From NCBI RefSeq assembly GCF_000150955.2, contig NC_011671.1, positions 248,001-312,000 of the forward strand: a stretch of 64,000 nucleotides of DNA. The letters run 5' to 3'. Positions 31,606 through 42,122 of this stretch are shown here, in pieces. The notes beneath the pieces are model-generated. The model was given only the letters and a program-made list of their open reading frames with translations, searched no databases and was not told the DNA's origin. The DNA comes from Phaeodactylum tricornutum CCAP 1055/1. Taxonomy: Eukaryota; Bacillariophyta; Bacillariophyceae; Surirellales; Neidiaceae. The translations under genes were made by a program, and so were the position numbers. Within the stretch, counting starts at the first letter, position 1, and every line of letters begins with the position of its first letter.

Positions 31606-32325
31606 TTCAAATGACTATGTTAGACCATTTAGGCCATGGTAGTCGCCTAGTCTACTAGTAATCAACCAGGTCTGTGAACTTCATTCGGATAGAGCTAGCT
31701 GGCTCGACCCTTGGCTCGCATGCGGACCACACTGTTCTGATTTGTCCTACCTACACCAGTGACACTTCCCACTTACTGTTAACATTAACCGTAAGGCAAT
31801 ATCCGACTGGAGAGATCGCGGTAAGGAATCTTGGTGTCACCAAACTGTCACAGTTCCTCCCTATAATTACCAGAAGTGATGGTTCGGGTGTCACGAAAGG
31901 GGCTAGCACATACATTAGCTGATTTTGGAAGTGGAGTGACGTTTCAAAGTGATTGAAATCACAATTTCTTGACATGGTCTCGCTCGTAATGCCAAGCAGA
32001 TGATGTACGACGGTTTGTACTAATTGTAAGAAAACACGGGAAATATGCTCCCATCCGAACCCGCTTCGCATTGATATCTTTTTGCAGAGCGGGAGAGTTG
32101 ATAAGGTCGACTTACAGTTAACACTGTTTCCACTCTTGTATCAACGGTTAGTGTCTTGCTCTCATTCTCGTCACGCACAAACACGTGAAGCCCGAAGTAC
32201 TCACTCTTAAAAGAAGAGCCTGCGATTTCCCTTCTCGAACGAAGGTTACGCTCCTTGAAGACGCCATCATATCCGCTTCTTCCTGCTTTGCTGTAACTCG
32301 TCCAAAGAACCCACGTGAGAAATTG
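31606..32325. other. Intergenic region upstream of the armadillo-like gene
   Basis: About 720 bp. The downstream reading frame is open from 32185, but only from a GTG. A related motif, CTTACAGTTAAC, occurs near 32113. I see no separate gene. Confidence 0.4.
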
Positions 32326-34230
32326 ATGGCAAACGCAATGCTCCAAGCCGATAGTGTCATGTCTTCGCATACTGACCTGTTAGAGTTTCACAGCAACCAC
32401 GAATACGTAGAAAACGATGCTAGCACGGAGAAAAAGAAAACGTCTACAGCAGGAAGAATTGAGGAGCTGGCCGTCTTGACCAAGGAACTCGATGCGACGA
32501 CGATGACGACGCCAAACCGAAAAACCGTTGAGTTTGCTGTTCAACCACCCCCTCACAAACGGGCGCGTCCAACGACCGCATGGACAGCCAAACAGGTCGT
32601 CGATGGTACGTAGTACAATGGCTGTCTATGGCCTCCTTTTAGAAACAGAACTGATTGCTAAGATTTAATATTCAACGTTTTCTTCACAGCCATCAGTACC
32701 AGCATTGCACCTGCTGAAAGAGAAGAAGCGATTCAAAAGGCTCGAGAGGCGTTCGACCACGAAGTGCAGGTTTTGCACGACGACGAAATGGCATCGGGTG
32801 CGGATTCCGCTCTAGCGAAGCACCTGACTTTTCTGGTTTGGCACCAACAAGAAAACAACGACCACGCTTCCTCTTCCGGAGAAAGAAGTCATGCATTGTC
32901 AACCGAAATCGCCATGACATGTGAGGCACTCGAGGGTCTATACCGGGCTTCGAGCAGCATCGTTGGGGCTTCCTTTGAGCGCATGGGTAGACATATTTTG
33001 TCTGTTCTGGTTCACATCCTTAAAGGAGAGCTGAGAAGTCGCAGTGCACAGTATTCGACTACCGCCTTGGCCCTGGATACGAAAGAGAAAAGGGATACAT
33101 CGCTAGTCGACAGGAAGACTACCGGATCGCGATACAACAGTTCGGATGATGATAACCAAAATAAAGAAATTGGGGATGAGAGAAGAGTCGAGGAGCGTGA
33201 AGCACGACAAATGAATAAAAGTACAGATATGCAAATCGCCCATGATGATTTACTATCTAGGTCTCTTTCCCCGCCAATGTCCCTTCCCGGTACTCCGGAA
33301 GGAGATTTGTTTCTACTTAAAGCCACTCGCATCATTGGCCACTTTGCTCGCGTTGGAGCAGCAACGCAGCCAATTGCTCACCATCCTGGTCTGATAGGGA
33401 GTCTTATTCATTTGGTGACTTTTCAGCCCCGTGGGTTTGTGCCGTGGGAGGCACGCTTATCGGCCTTGTGGACGCTGGCCAATTTAGCCTGCAACGAAGA
33501 GAATATGCAAATGATGGTGTCCGCACCAGGGCTTATGAACTGCCTTATAGAAGTGGCTTGTCGACCTCTGCATCCTGGGGATTCTCTGGAGCACACAATG
33601 GAGATCTTGCGATCACGATCACTTTCATCCCGAGCAATACTCAATCTATCCTGGTTGCCGGGAAACAAGATAGTCTTATCCGAGCACGCGGCGTTGCTTG
33701 ATTTACTTTGCGAGTTGGCGGTGCACCGCGCTACACCGCTGAAACGAAGTCGGACCATTCAAGACGTCCTCGTCACAACACGTCGGTATTCTGTTGGAGC
33801 TTTGCGAAATCTAGCAGCGGCTCCTCGAAGAACCAAAATTGGTCTATGTGAATACAAGAATGGTCATTTGTTGGATAAACTGACAGATGCCGCCCTCAAT
33901 GACTCCGACACGGCCGTAAAGGACCGCGCTTTTGCCGCCATTCACAATTTGGCTATTCGTGATACTGCAGAAAAAATTGTCAATCATCCGGCATTGGTGC
34001 TCGCACTAAAAGACGTCTTATTGTCGGGCGATGGAGAATACGTACACGAAGAGGGTTCTCCCAAGTCGCACGCGTCCGCCACTTTGATGGTTTTGGAACG
34101 CACGATTACTCCTGATATGGATTCGTACGAAAATCTGAAAGACTTGCTGGAAGCAGTCAATCCTACCTCTACAACCGACGACAGCGTCAATTCATCTAAT
34201 ATGGAAGTCAATGAGTCAGTCGAAGTTTAG
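32326..34230 (+). CDS. Armadillo-like repeat protein
   Basis: Exons 32326-32605 and 32690-34230 are joined across an 84-bp intron (GTACGT..CACAG), giving 606 residues from the ATG at 32326; the true 5' end may lie farther upstream. Residues 40-100 are polar, with a basic patch (PPPHKRARP) that may be a nuclear signal. From about residue 330 the chain is helical repeats of the armadillo type: WEARLSALWTLANLACNEENM, SLSSRAILNLSWLPGNKIV, YSVGALRNLAAAPRRTKIG and VKDRAFAAIHNLAIRD, each with the small-residue turn and Asn of ARM repeats. Such proteins are scaffolds. No further domain is seen, and I cannot name a partner. Confidence 0.75.
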
Positions 34231-35086
34231 CTTCAACCAGAAAAATCAGGATACGGGAGGTTTAACTTCCAAAAAAACTGCCAGTTGGTCTTCCTATACC
34301 GCAACATAAACACAAGCGTGAGATTCGTTTCAAATTTGAAGGTTGTGGGACTCAAAGTTGTTTGTGGCGTAGTTGTAACGGACTAATTCTATTTTCCGTA
34401 ACATTAGTCTCCACACAAAGGCGGACTCGTGCCGAAAGTTGCTCCGGCTAGCGTACCCATGGCGGTCAAGGTCGAACGGCTTTGATCCGGCTCCCATTGA
34501 GCCAATCCTCGCCTTCTTAGAGTGTAAGAAAACGAGGGCTAGTATCTCCTGTTTTAAATTCGTTTGATCATTGACCCCGAAACCAGCCAAAGATACCAGA
34601 ATACAAACTTTCGCGTGACACGTTCCGCTTCAATCTCGCACGGTAGTATCAGATCGTTCAAAAGCCTCTTTGAACCACCTTTTCGCACATGCTTCGTTTG
34701 TTTGTAGAAGGTCGTATTTAGTCTGGATTGTACACGCACTTACACTGTTGTTCAAAGAACAAACTGGCAACATCACATCCATTGTGAGTAGAGAGACCTC
34801 AATTTGCAATGGGAGCAATCGCAAGAACAAATATCACGTCAACTGGGCTACTCCTTCTATCAAAGACTATTCTGTCTCCAGAACGAGTGAAAAATGTGAC
34901 GTTCTTTTCCTCTCGCCCGTTTTCATATACCCGCACAAGTTTGTTGTGATTGTTGCAAACAGGCGGGCTCTAGCAGGGCGTACACACAAACTCATACAGA
35001 GAACACACGTATCCAATTTTACTCAGATTCGAGTTCCAATAGCGCACCTTTAGATACGTACCATAAAGACACTCATGGCGCAGAAC
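34231..35086. other. Intergenic region
   Basis: About 850 bp between converging genes. Frames on both strands are short and unlike real proteins. No RNA gene is seen. Confidence 0.45.
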
Positions 35087-36253
35087 TCAGTTTCTGCCTT
35101 TTCCCCAAAACGAACCGAACGTTTGATGGAGACTTCTCCAAAGATTGGCGGCGTGTCCTGCATATCCCCGATACTGTTGTAACTGATAGGCGCCTAATGC
35201 GGCCCCTGACCAGTTGGACAGAACCCAAAAGAGCACCGTAGGTAACCCGTCGATTGCCAGTATCCACAACAACCAGCACCACGACAACGGCACAACTTCG
35301 ACCGCGTTGCCCCACAGCAAAACCGTTGCGGAGAAAGGATCCCGCTGTGCCCCACGCAGATAACCCAGAAAAGCGCTGACCAATAGGCTCCATCCCGAAC
35401 CAGGCACGGATCGTGTTCGGGTTGTCGTGGGGTGGCTTCCAGCGAATCGAGTGTGTTGTCGTTGCCGGTGCGTTGCGAGAGCACGCACAACTGCGGTCAG
35501 ACTCACAATGCAAACGGCCGACATGGCAAAATTCCAGCCGTCGTTGGCCATGTAGAACCAGGACGTAGATGATTGGGATGACACGAGCTGTTCCATTCGC
35601 AGCAAGGCCGGGTAGACGAACCAATTGGCCTGCACCAGGGACCATAGTGTGGACCACAGCGTGACGTGATCAGAATGTGGTCTCAGCAATTCAAGATACC
35701 AATCAACGACGGCGTATCCTGACCGGAGTGGACCGTACGCACAGTAGGTAAGCAAAGCGGAGAGAACAATTCCTGTCGAAAGAAGGCGGTATGTAGAAAA
35801 TGCACGATCCGAGGAGTCCCACAACAAGGGACGCTGGGCATACGCCAAGCGTTCCTGTATCTCCAAACACAGCGCCCCCGTTTCCTCATCTACATAGGAA
35901 CAATCCCATGTCATTCCAAGTACATGAATTCGTAGGTAGGTGAGGCGTTCCTGCAGGGCAAAAACGCCATAATTGGTGACATAACCTGACTCCTTTGGTA
36001 AGCGACGAGACGGTGGTAGATGTGGTGACAGACGCCTACCAGATAGTACGTATTGTACCGTCCATGGATCGTTGGCTGGGTTGGTGATGGCGAAACTAAA
36101 CAAAAGTACCAGCACCGTTAAAGTTCTACGATTCCAAAGTCTACTGTACCAGGAGCCCAACATGCCGTGGGTACGAGGAACGAGTCGCCCGTTGACCACG
36201 TGACGGGGTCGTCGGGACATTCTTTCTCGTGTATCGCTGAGAATTCGCGACAT
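35087..36253 (-). CDS. Multipass membrane protein of unknown function
   Basis: I do not recognise this 388-residue protein. The N-terminal 40 residues are basic, followed by a first membrane segment (TLTVLVLLFSFAIT). Further hydrophobic stretches occur around residues 155-172 (LLSTGIVLSALLTYCAYG), 240-262 (WNFAMSAVCIVSLTAVVRAL), 292-306 and 320-360 (VVPLSWCWLLWILAIDGLPTVLFWVL). An Arg/Thr-rich loop separates the third and fourth. The product also has many Trp and Tyr residues at likely membrane borders. I looked for rhomboid (GxSG..H) and transporter signatures and found none, so only an integral membrane protein can be claimed. Confidence 0.7.
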   Translation of the reverse strand: MSRILSDTRERMSRRPRHVVNGRLVPRTHGMLGSWYSRLWNRRTLTVLVLLFSFAITNPANDPWTVQYVLSGRRLSPHLPPSRRLPKESGYVTNYGVFALQERLTYLRIHVLGMTWDCSYVDEETGALCLEIQERLAYAQRPLLWDSSDRAFSTYRLLSTGIVLSALLTYCAYGPLRSGYAVVDWYLELLRPHSDHVTLWSTLWSLVQANWFVYPALLRMEQLVSSQSSTSWFYMANDGWNFAMSAVCIVSLTAVVRALATHRQRQHTRFAGSHPTTTRTRSVPGSGWSLLVSAFLGYLRGAQRDPFSATVLLWGNAVEVVPLSWCWLLWILAIDGLPTVLFWVLSNWSGAALGAYQLQQYRGYAGHAANLWRSLHQTFGSFWGKGRN

Positions 36254-36624
36254 CTCTAGGCCCTCTACTAGTCGGCATTATGGCATGTGAATGGCATGCT
36301 GCTTCGACATGTATCTATGGCTGTGTACACTTTTTCATCCGTCATTCACTGTCAGTCTCTTGTGTAATGATCTGCCTGTCGTTTGGTGACGAGAGGCAAT
36401 TGTACCGACAGTGACACGCGGCGGTTCTGTGGGCAGGGAAGGTCGGGATGGTTCCAGCGATATTTTAAATTTAGGTATTGAATTTAAAGCTTCAAAATAT
36501 AACCGGTACCAATGTGGTGCCAAGTACGCCAGTAGTAGCTCTCGCCTCGATCGAGGCGTCTCTATTCCTTTCCATTCTGTCCGTGATTGCGAGCACATTG
36601 ACGGCATACGGATTGCAAAGAACA
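36254..36624. other. Divergent intergenic region
   Basis: The TCACTGTCA at 36346-36354 is in sense for the plus-strand gene that follows, about 270 bp before its ATG. An in-frame hydrophobic upstream extension from a TTG at 36478 exists but lacks an ATG. Confidence 0.4.
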
Positions 36625-37179
36625 ATGCCTGAGAGCGACGAAAGAAAAGAAGACGAAGATGTGACCGTCGTCAACGACGATTCGTTTTTGGCGATTGGAG
36701 GAAGAAAAGGCCACGTTATGGAGATCATTCACGGGAACGTGTTGCAGCTGTTTCGATCGTTTCGATGGAAGGCCATTCCCCGATGCACGGGTCGCTATAC
36801 GTGTCGTGACCACGAGCAGGTCTCCCACTTGACGCCACTGCAAATGCTACAACACATTCAGAGTGCATCTTCTGCGGATGGGAGTCCCGCGAAGCTACGG
36901 TTTGACGCTACGGAATGGAAGAGTTGGATGTTGAAATTGCCTGGGAAAACAGACGAGCTGTGGGTTGTACCTCTGGACAGCGCGAACCAGACTGGGATTA
37001 TAACGTACGTCAAAACGAAGGAAGTTCAAGATCACGTCCCTGAACGGATTGCGACTGATCCAGCTGATACGCTGAATTCTAAATGCTACGTGCACACGCT
37101 CAACACCGTGTCTGGGTTTCGACGCAAGTTGGCAGCACTCGGCCTACGTGTAAACGAGTTAAGCATCGAAATGGCCTAG
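36625..37179 (+). CDS. Hypothetical protein with RCTGRYTCR-type motif
   Basis: I do not recognise it. From the ATG at 36625 it has 184 residues. The start is acidic, then the most distinctive part reads FRWKAIPRCTGRYTCRDHEQ followed by LTPLQMLQHI. A folded Trp-containing middle (ATEWKSWMLKLPGKTDELWVV) is followed by an aliphatic C-terminal part with YVHTLNTVSGFRRKLAALG. The CxGRYxC arrangement could bind a metal or form a disulfide; that is a guess. The frame continues upstream with a very hydrophobic stretch, so an N-terminal membrane segment through an unseen exon is possible. Confidence 0.5.
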   Translation: MPESDERKEDEDVTVVNDDSFLAIGGRKGHVMEIIHGNVLQLFRSFRWKAIPRCTGRYTCRDHEQVSHLTPLQMLQHIQSASSADGSPAKLRFDATEWKSWMLKLPGKTDELWVVPLDSANQTGIITYVKTKEVQDHVPERIATDPADTLNSKCYVHTLNTVSGFRRKLAALGLRVNELSIEMA

Positions 37180-37320
37180 CTCAGAGGCTCTTGATTGCGC
37201 TGTCAACGGTGCCGCCTCACTCCGTGCAAATTCTGTATTTTGGAGCGCGTTGGCAGCCAATTTACAATATCCATTCCCATCATGTGTTACAATTCTTGCT
37301 CACGGAATAATGAGATAGCC

Positions 37321-37629
37321 ATGGAGAAAGTTTCTCATCAAACTAGCAAGTCCATCAAGAGGCAACCGACAGCGGCTGAGGCAACGGAATGGATCCCCAA
37401 ACTCGAACGATCTAATGGAAGATTCTTGGCTGCACATTATCGTATAGGAAATGTGCAGCCGACAGAGAAATCAGCATCACAAAAAAGAGCCCGGGCGAAA
37501 GAACGTCTCGTGGAATGTCTTCGCTTAAATTATGAGACGGGAATAAAAACGAATACCAGTAAGGCTTCTGGTGGAACTAATGTAATTGCGAATGGTGAAT
37601 CTTTCCTAGACTCTGGATTGCACCTCTAG
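37321..37629 (+). CDS. Possible small basic hypothetical protein
   Basis: A 102-residue frame begins at an ATG in an ideal context (AGCCATGG). It is basic and polar with a helical, Arg/Lys-rich centre (SASQKRARAKERLVECLRLN). A 10-bp perfect inverted repeat (37428-37437 with 37451-37460) lies inside it. I recognise nothing; it may be a real small gene or chance. Confidence 0.35.
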   Translation: MEKVSHQTSKSIKRQPTAAEATEWIPKLERSNGRFLAAHYRIGNVQPTEKSASQKRARAKERLVECLRLNYETGIKTNTSKASGGTNVIANGESFLDSGLHL

Positions 37630-37846
37630 TTTTGCTTCGTGGAAGTCCTGCAGAACGTTTTTGAATCGGTTCGCGTTAACCGTAAATTCGCAGGCCTGGT
37701 CGCACGATGACGTAGAAGAATGTGCACAGGGACGCCTTTCCACGTATCCATCCCAGGTGGTTTTTGACACACGTGTATAATTAACAGCAACGTGATCCAT
37801 ATGCATTTATGGACTGACAAGCACGGTTCCAGTTTCGATTCGCAAC

Positions 37847-37855
37847 TCACAGTCA
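37847..37855 (+). promoter_or_regulatory. TCACAGTCA initiator-like motif upstream of the NIPA-like gene
   Basis: This is an exact nonamer, 135 bp before the ATG at 37990 and in the same sense. Its role is inferred. Confidence 0.4.
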
Positions 37856-37989
37856 CGGTAAGTCACACCCCTCTAGAAAAAAGGAACGGACGAAACACAA
37901 CAATGGAGAACGAAGGAACTCCTCTTCGAATCTTCGTTGTCACTGCCCAAAGTCTTCGACAGCACCCGTTTTAAAAAAATCGGTCTTAA

Positions 37990-39308
37990 ATGTCGGAGAC
38001 TACAGTAAGCGCGTCGGACTGGATTAAAGGAATATCTTTGTCGATACTGGCTTCCATGATTGGTGGTGCGTCGAAACTAGCAATTCGCAAAAGTTGGCTC
38101 CTGCAGCAACGCTGGGAAGACGAAATTGAAAACCATCTCCACGCTGGGGATTCTCTTCTACGCATTCGCTCGATTGCTTCTCTGGCAGAATCTTCCGACA
38201 GTGAAGACGGCCTCGAAGATGACGAAGAGAATTCGCGCACGCTCGCCGTCGTGGCGAACGAAATAGACTCAACGGACAGCGTAACTGACAATGATGAAGC
38301 ACGATTGCGATACGAGAATGCAGGTTTGGAAATGATGGAGGCCATAAGGAAGAAGCAACGCTACTTGGCTTACACGCTAAGAGGAAGCGGAATGTTTGGC
38401 ATGACATGTTTGAATCCGCTGTGCTGTGTGCTGGCTATGAACTACGCTTCTCCCAGTATTCTGGCACCGTTTTCGGGTCTTACACTGGTGTGGATCGTAC
38501 TCCTTAGTCGACCCCTTATAAGGGAATCTCCAAGCAGGCGCCAAGTCGTAGCGGCAGTTTTCATCATCGTAGGCGAGGTCGTCGTAGCAGTCTTTGGAGA
38601 TCATAAAAATGATGAAGGCGTGACGGTTGCTGATGTGGTAAGAAACTTGTTGCGCACGGAAAAAGGAAGTACCTCGAAGGAAATCTAACAAGGCTTTCTG
38701 TTATCCTTAATAAGCGCCAATCCTACTTGGAGGTATCCTTTATGTTGTACTTTGGTGGCACTGTTTTGCTGATGCTTCTTCTGGTTCACTGGATGCGTAG
38801 CGGTTCACCTATTCTCAAGCGTTTTGCGTGGGGCGTGTCTGGTGGTATCATAACGGGTCTGCAAAATTTTCTGAAAGACTCGCTCATCCTTATCAAGGCG
38901 GTGAAGATTTCCGACGCCGAAGAATCGTATCCTTGGTTTGGAGTCCTTCTGATTGTACTGGCTGTTTCAACATCGTTTGGTGGGCTGCTGTTGCTTACCG
39001 CATGCATGAAACGATTCGATGCCACGTACTCGTCTGCCATGTTTGTGGGTTCCTTCGTAGTTTCGGCCAGCATTATGAGCGCTATTCACTACAACACTTT
39101 CAGCCAATTGCAATCGTTGGCTAATTTAATCCTGTATCCCGCAGGATTGCTTATTCTCATGGCTGGAGTTCTCATTCTTGTGCAAGAAAGCCGGAAACAC
39201 TCTGACCCCGGCGATCGCGCCACAATAGTATTGGAGGATCCGGCTACGCCTCGCCAAAGGAATGGTCCCGTACGCTTGGTGAGTTATCAACGCATGCGGA
39301 ATTGGTAA
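37990..39308 (+). CDS. NIPA-like magnesium transporter (DUF803)
   Basis: Exons 37990-38637 and 38715-39308 are separated by a 77-bp intron (GTAAGA..ATAAG), giving 413 residues. The fold is of the drug/metabolite-transporter type: TM1 near residues 14-30 (SLSILASMIGGASKLAIRK), then TM2-4 (CLNPLCCVLAMNYASPSILA, SGLTLVWIVLLSR, VVAAVFIIVGEVVVAVFG), and five more in exon 2 (MLYFGGTVLLMLLLVHW, TACMKRFDATYSSAMFVG, LYPAGLLILMAGVLILV). The motif ASPSILAPFSGLTLVWIVLL matches the NIPA family, which moves Mg2+ across plasma or endosomal membranes. A long acidic loop of about 85 residues (ESSDSEDGLEDDEE) is inserted between TM1 and TM2. Substrate is by family only. Confidence 0.8.
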
Positions 39309-39519
39309 GCTTTAGGAAGATCCAAAACAGCTCATTCCTGTCTCAAAACCCTTCTTAGGAACAACCGTTAGTGCCAGGGGAGCATAGTATGATCATTTAG
39401 ACTGCTGTTTGGCACTAATCGGGTTGATCTTTCTCTAGCAACTCCTCAAATCAAGCCTGCTCTCCAAATTGGTCGTCGGTACAAACGAAAGAGCTTTCCG
39501 TTGCTGACATTTCGGATTT

Positions 39520-41775
39520 TCAATAGCTTCGGAGACTGGTTACAGCGGAAGATGCTGGCTTTCTGTCGATTTCCTCGTGCAAGGCATCTTCGTCAGCGGA
39601 CGAAGCTTTCGAATCATGCCATGTATCACCCTCTATCTTCTCCTTTTCTAGTTGAAGCAGCAGAGGCGGCGTGTTGTATCCAAACGGCGACATTGTGGGC
39701 GAATCTCGTTTGGTTGGTTGATACGAAGTCGATGGTTCCATGTTATCTTTATTTAAACCAAGATCCTGTTTCTGCCTCCTGAATGGCCATTGGAACGGAC
39801 TCCATGCAATCTCGGCTATTTTGTTGTGCATTCTTTGCGGTAGAATTGGACGTAACACTTTAACAAAAACTCGATTTTGCCAGCCTACAACGCACTCCGT
39901 ATCTCCTCGTAGCATAGCTCTTACTCCGGTACTCGCGATTTGGAATGGGACCTTGGGGTAAAAAGGCAGCTTCCAGCACAGCGCCTCGTCACCATTTCCT
40001 CGGGATCTAAATGAGGTATCACGGACAGCACCCGGCATGAGACATGTCACACCCACTCCAAAAGGTTCAAGCTCTTTGGCCATTGACAGACTGAGGGTAT
40101 TTTCAAAAGCTTTGGTGGCTGCGTACACCGCTACGGTCGGCAGACCAGCCACAGCCGCACAAATAGAGGACACCACAAGTATACGTCCTCGTCGTCGATC
40201 TTTCATATCTCTGCCATACAAATGGCTCAGAGTGGATACAGACAATGCGTTGACCTGAATTATGCGAGTTGCTTCCGTGACCGGAATATCGACCGCCAAG
40301 CCTTGAGACGAGATTCCTGCATTGTTGATTAGGATTTCTACTTTTAAGCCAGCGGAGCAAGTTGTGTTGTAAATTTTTTCTGCCACCCCTCGTTGAGCCA
40401 AATCTGCTTGCAGCACGCAACATTTAACTCCGTAACATGCTTCAATATCGTAAGCAAGGGCTGTTAGTCGTTCCACATCACGAGCCACTAAAATCAGTGG
40501 TATTTCCCACCGTGCCAACTCGACCGCGATTGCGCGGCCAATACCTCGAGATGCACCTGTCACTAGGGCATATCCCAAGGTGGCGTCATCAGAGTCTTTT
40601 ACATTGCTGCCTTTTATGGAACTATTGCTAGATTGCTTTTTCCGCCGTACTTCAGCTCTTCTTTTCTTGAGTGTCTGCAACGCCACGAGTTCGTCAAAGA
40701 TAGCAATCCGCCGAGCATTCTGGCGGTCCCTAGCACGACTTTCACGGGTGCGTCGCCATTCTCGTAATGTATTGGAGAATGATTTTGGTCTTGGAGTTTT
40801 CCCAATGATTGCATTCCAGTGTCGTCGAGGTTTCGGAGGTAAAATGTTTTCACCGTCCGACCGTTCCTCCCTCTCACCTTCGCCATTTTCTCCTTCGATT
40901 GATCCAGCGTCAAGAGTTCTAGCTTCGCTAGTCAAAACGTTGAGGGGAGCTTCTTCGGGTAAGAAAGGTGGTAGAATAGCTCGGGTGACATCTCTGTACG
41001 GCTCGGCTAAGGGTAACTGCGTCTGAAGACGCTTTCGATTCAGCTCGTAATGAGACCAGCTCAAGATAGCGAGGGACAGCCCACCCAGCGCAGCGTTTCG
41101 AGCGAATGAGTTGGAAAACAAAGGAACTACTGTTTTGTAAACGACGGAAGACCCTTCATCCAATAACATTTTACGGCGACGTGGCAAACTGGCCCACAAA
41201 ATAAGTGGTGGCGCGGCTGGTGGCAGGTGAAACCAAAGCTGACTCCCGACGTGCTGAAATTGCTTCAATCCCACCCTCGCGGATTCGCGTGCAAACGACC
41301 AGACAATCTGCATTCCAGTTCTAATTGGAAAAGATATCTCACTGCCTCTAGAATCAGAAACGCCTTGGCCCGGCGCTTCTCCTAGGTCCTCCTCGGTTGA
41401 CGAGGACGTGGTCAGAAAATTGAATGGCCAGGGGGGCCAAGCTCTGCTTCTGCTTTTGCTTCCAGCGTACTCAACGGTATAGTGGTCTCGAGCATCAGTG
41501 TCGGCCGATACTCTCCCACCTTTCGTACATAATTTTCTTTGTGCCAACGATCGTCCATCATCTACAGTGAGCGTTTCGTCCAAGATCTCCGAATTAGAAC
41601 CATCCCTCGGGTCTTGATGAAAATTAGAAAAGTGGGATGATCGGGTATTCTCAAAATTAGCCGACACGCGCTTTCTTATATGCCTGAACGGCTCGCTGCT
41701 ACTCTGGATGGGAGCCAGGAGATATGAAAACCACAGAAGTTTATAAAGTCCCATAAAGGTCATCACCATGATCAT
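39520..41775 (-). CDS. Short-chain dehydrogenase/reductase with long N-terminal extension
   Basis: The product is 751 residues. The catalytic half begins near residue 398 (GYALVTGASRGIGRAIAVEL, the Rossmann TGxxxGIG), with NNAG near 481, the catalytic Ser in VSS and the YAATK catalytic pair near 547. The PGAVRDT turn is also present. This order fits ER-type hydroxysteroid or 3-ketoacyl reductases. The N-terminal 390 residues are not enzyme: a hydrophobic leader (LYKLLWFSYLLAP), a Ser- and Asp-rich region, a second hydrophobic stretch around residues 195-250 and a basic linker (RRTRESRARDRQNARR). The extension probably anchors it in a membrane. The substrate is not evident. Confidence 0.75.
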   Translation of the reverse strand: MIMVMTFMGLYKLLWFSYLLAPIQSSSEPFRHIRKRVSANFENTRSSHFSNFHQDPRDGSNSEILDETLTVDDGRSLAQRKLCTKGGRVSADTDARDHYTVEYAGSKSRSRAWPPWPFNFLTTSSSTEEDLGEAPGQGVSDSRGSEISFPIRTGMQIVWSFARESARVGLKQFQHVGSQLWFHLPPAAPPLILWASLPRRRKMLLDEGSSVVYKTVVPLFSNSFARNAALGGLSLAILSWSHYELNRKRLQTQLPLAEPYRDVTRAILPPFLPEEAPLNVLTSEARTLDAGSIEGENGEGEREERSDGENILPPKPRRHWNAIIGKTPRPKSFSNTLREWRRTRESRARDRQNARRIAIFDELVALQTLKKRRAEVRRKKQSSNSSIKGSNVKDSDDATLGYALVTGASRGIGRAIAVELARWEIPLILVARDVERLTALAYDIEACYGVKCCVLQADLAQRGVAEKIYNTTCSAGLKVEILINNAGISSQGLAVDIPVTEATRIIQVNALSVSTLSHLYGRDMKDRRRGRILVVSSICAAVAGLPTVAVYAATKAFENTLSLSMAKELEPFGVGVTCLMPGAVRDTSFRSRGNGDEALCWKLPFYPKVPFQIASTGVRAMLRGDTECVVGWQNRVFVKVLRPILPQRMHNKIAEIAWSPFQWPFRRQKQDLGLNKDNMEPSTSYQPTKRDSPTMSPFGYNTPPLLLQLEKEKIEGDTWHDSKASSADEDALHEEIDRKPASSAVTSLRSY

Positions 41776-42122
41776 TTTCAGCTGTGAATAGATGAATCCC
41801 AGGCTGAACTGGCAGTACTTTTCGGTTTTGGGGGGCCTTGTCTACTAAGACTATCCTAAAGTAGAACAGTAAAATGCGGGTCGCACCAGTAGTAGGTCTA
41901 GGGCTAAAGTGTTTACCGGAAGTAACCCAACACAATATATTGGCGAACATCCCTCATCTTTCGAGTTTCCTACCTCATACCGACACCTTCCAGCAACAAG
42001 CCAGACGAGCAAAAGTTCAACCGATGCGGATGCCACTGCAACGAAGCAGATAGACGCCGACAGGAGGAAGATTAGAAGAGCGACAAAGGACGAACAATAA
42101 ACATTCAATCCTGAAATAGCAG
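41776..42122. other. Intergenic region
   Basis: About 350 bp upstream of the dehydrogenase and downstream of the thioesterase, both on the minus strand. Nothing supportable is seen beyond presumed untranslated sequence. Confidence 0.45.

Noticed and set aside
35087-36253. Rhomboid protease reading of the membrane protein
   Set aside because: No GxSG serine or membrane histidine is seen.
36478-36624. Hydrophobic in-frame extension before 36625
   Set aside because: It has no ATG, only a TTG; could be real through an unseen exon but is unsupported.
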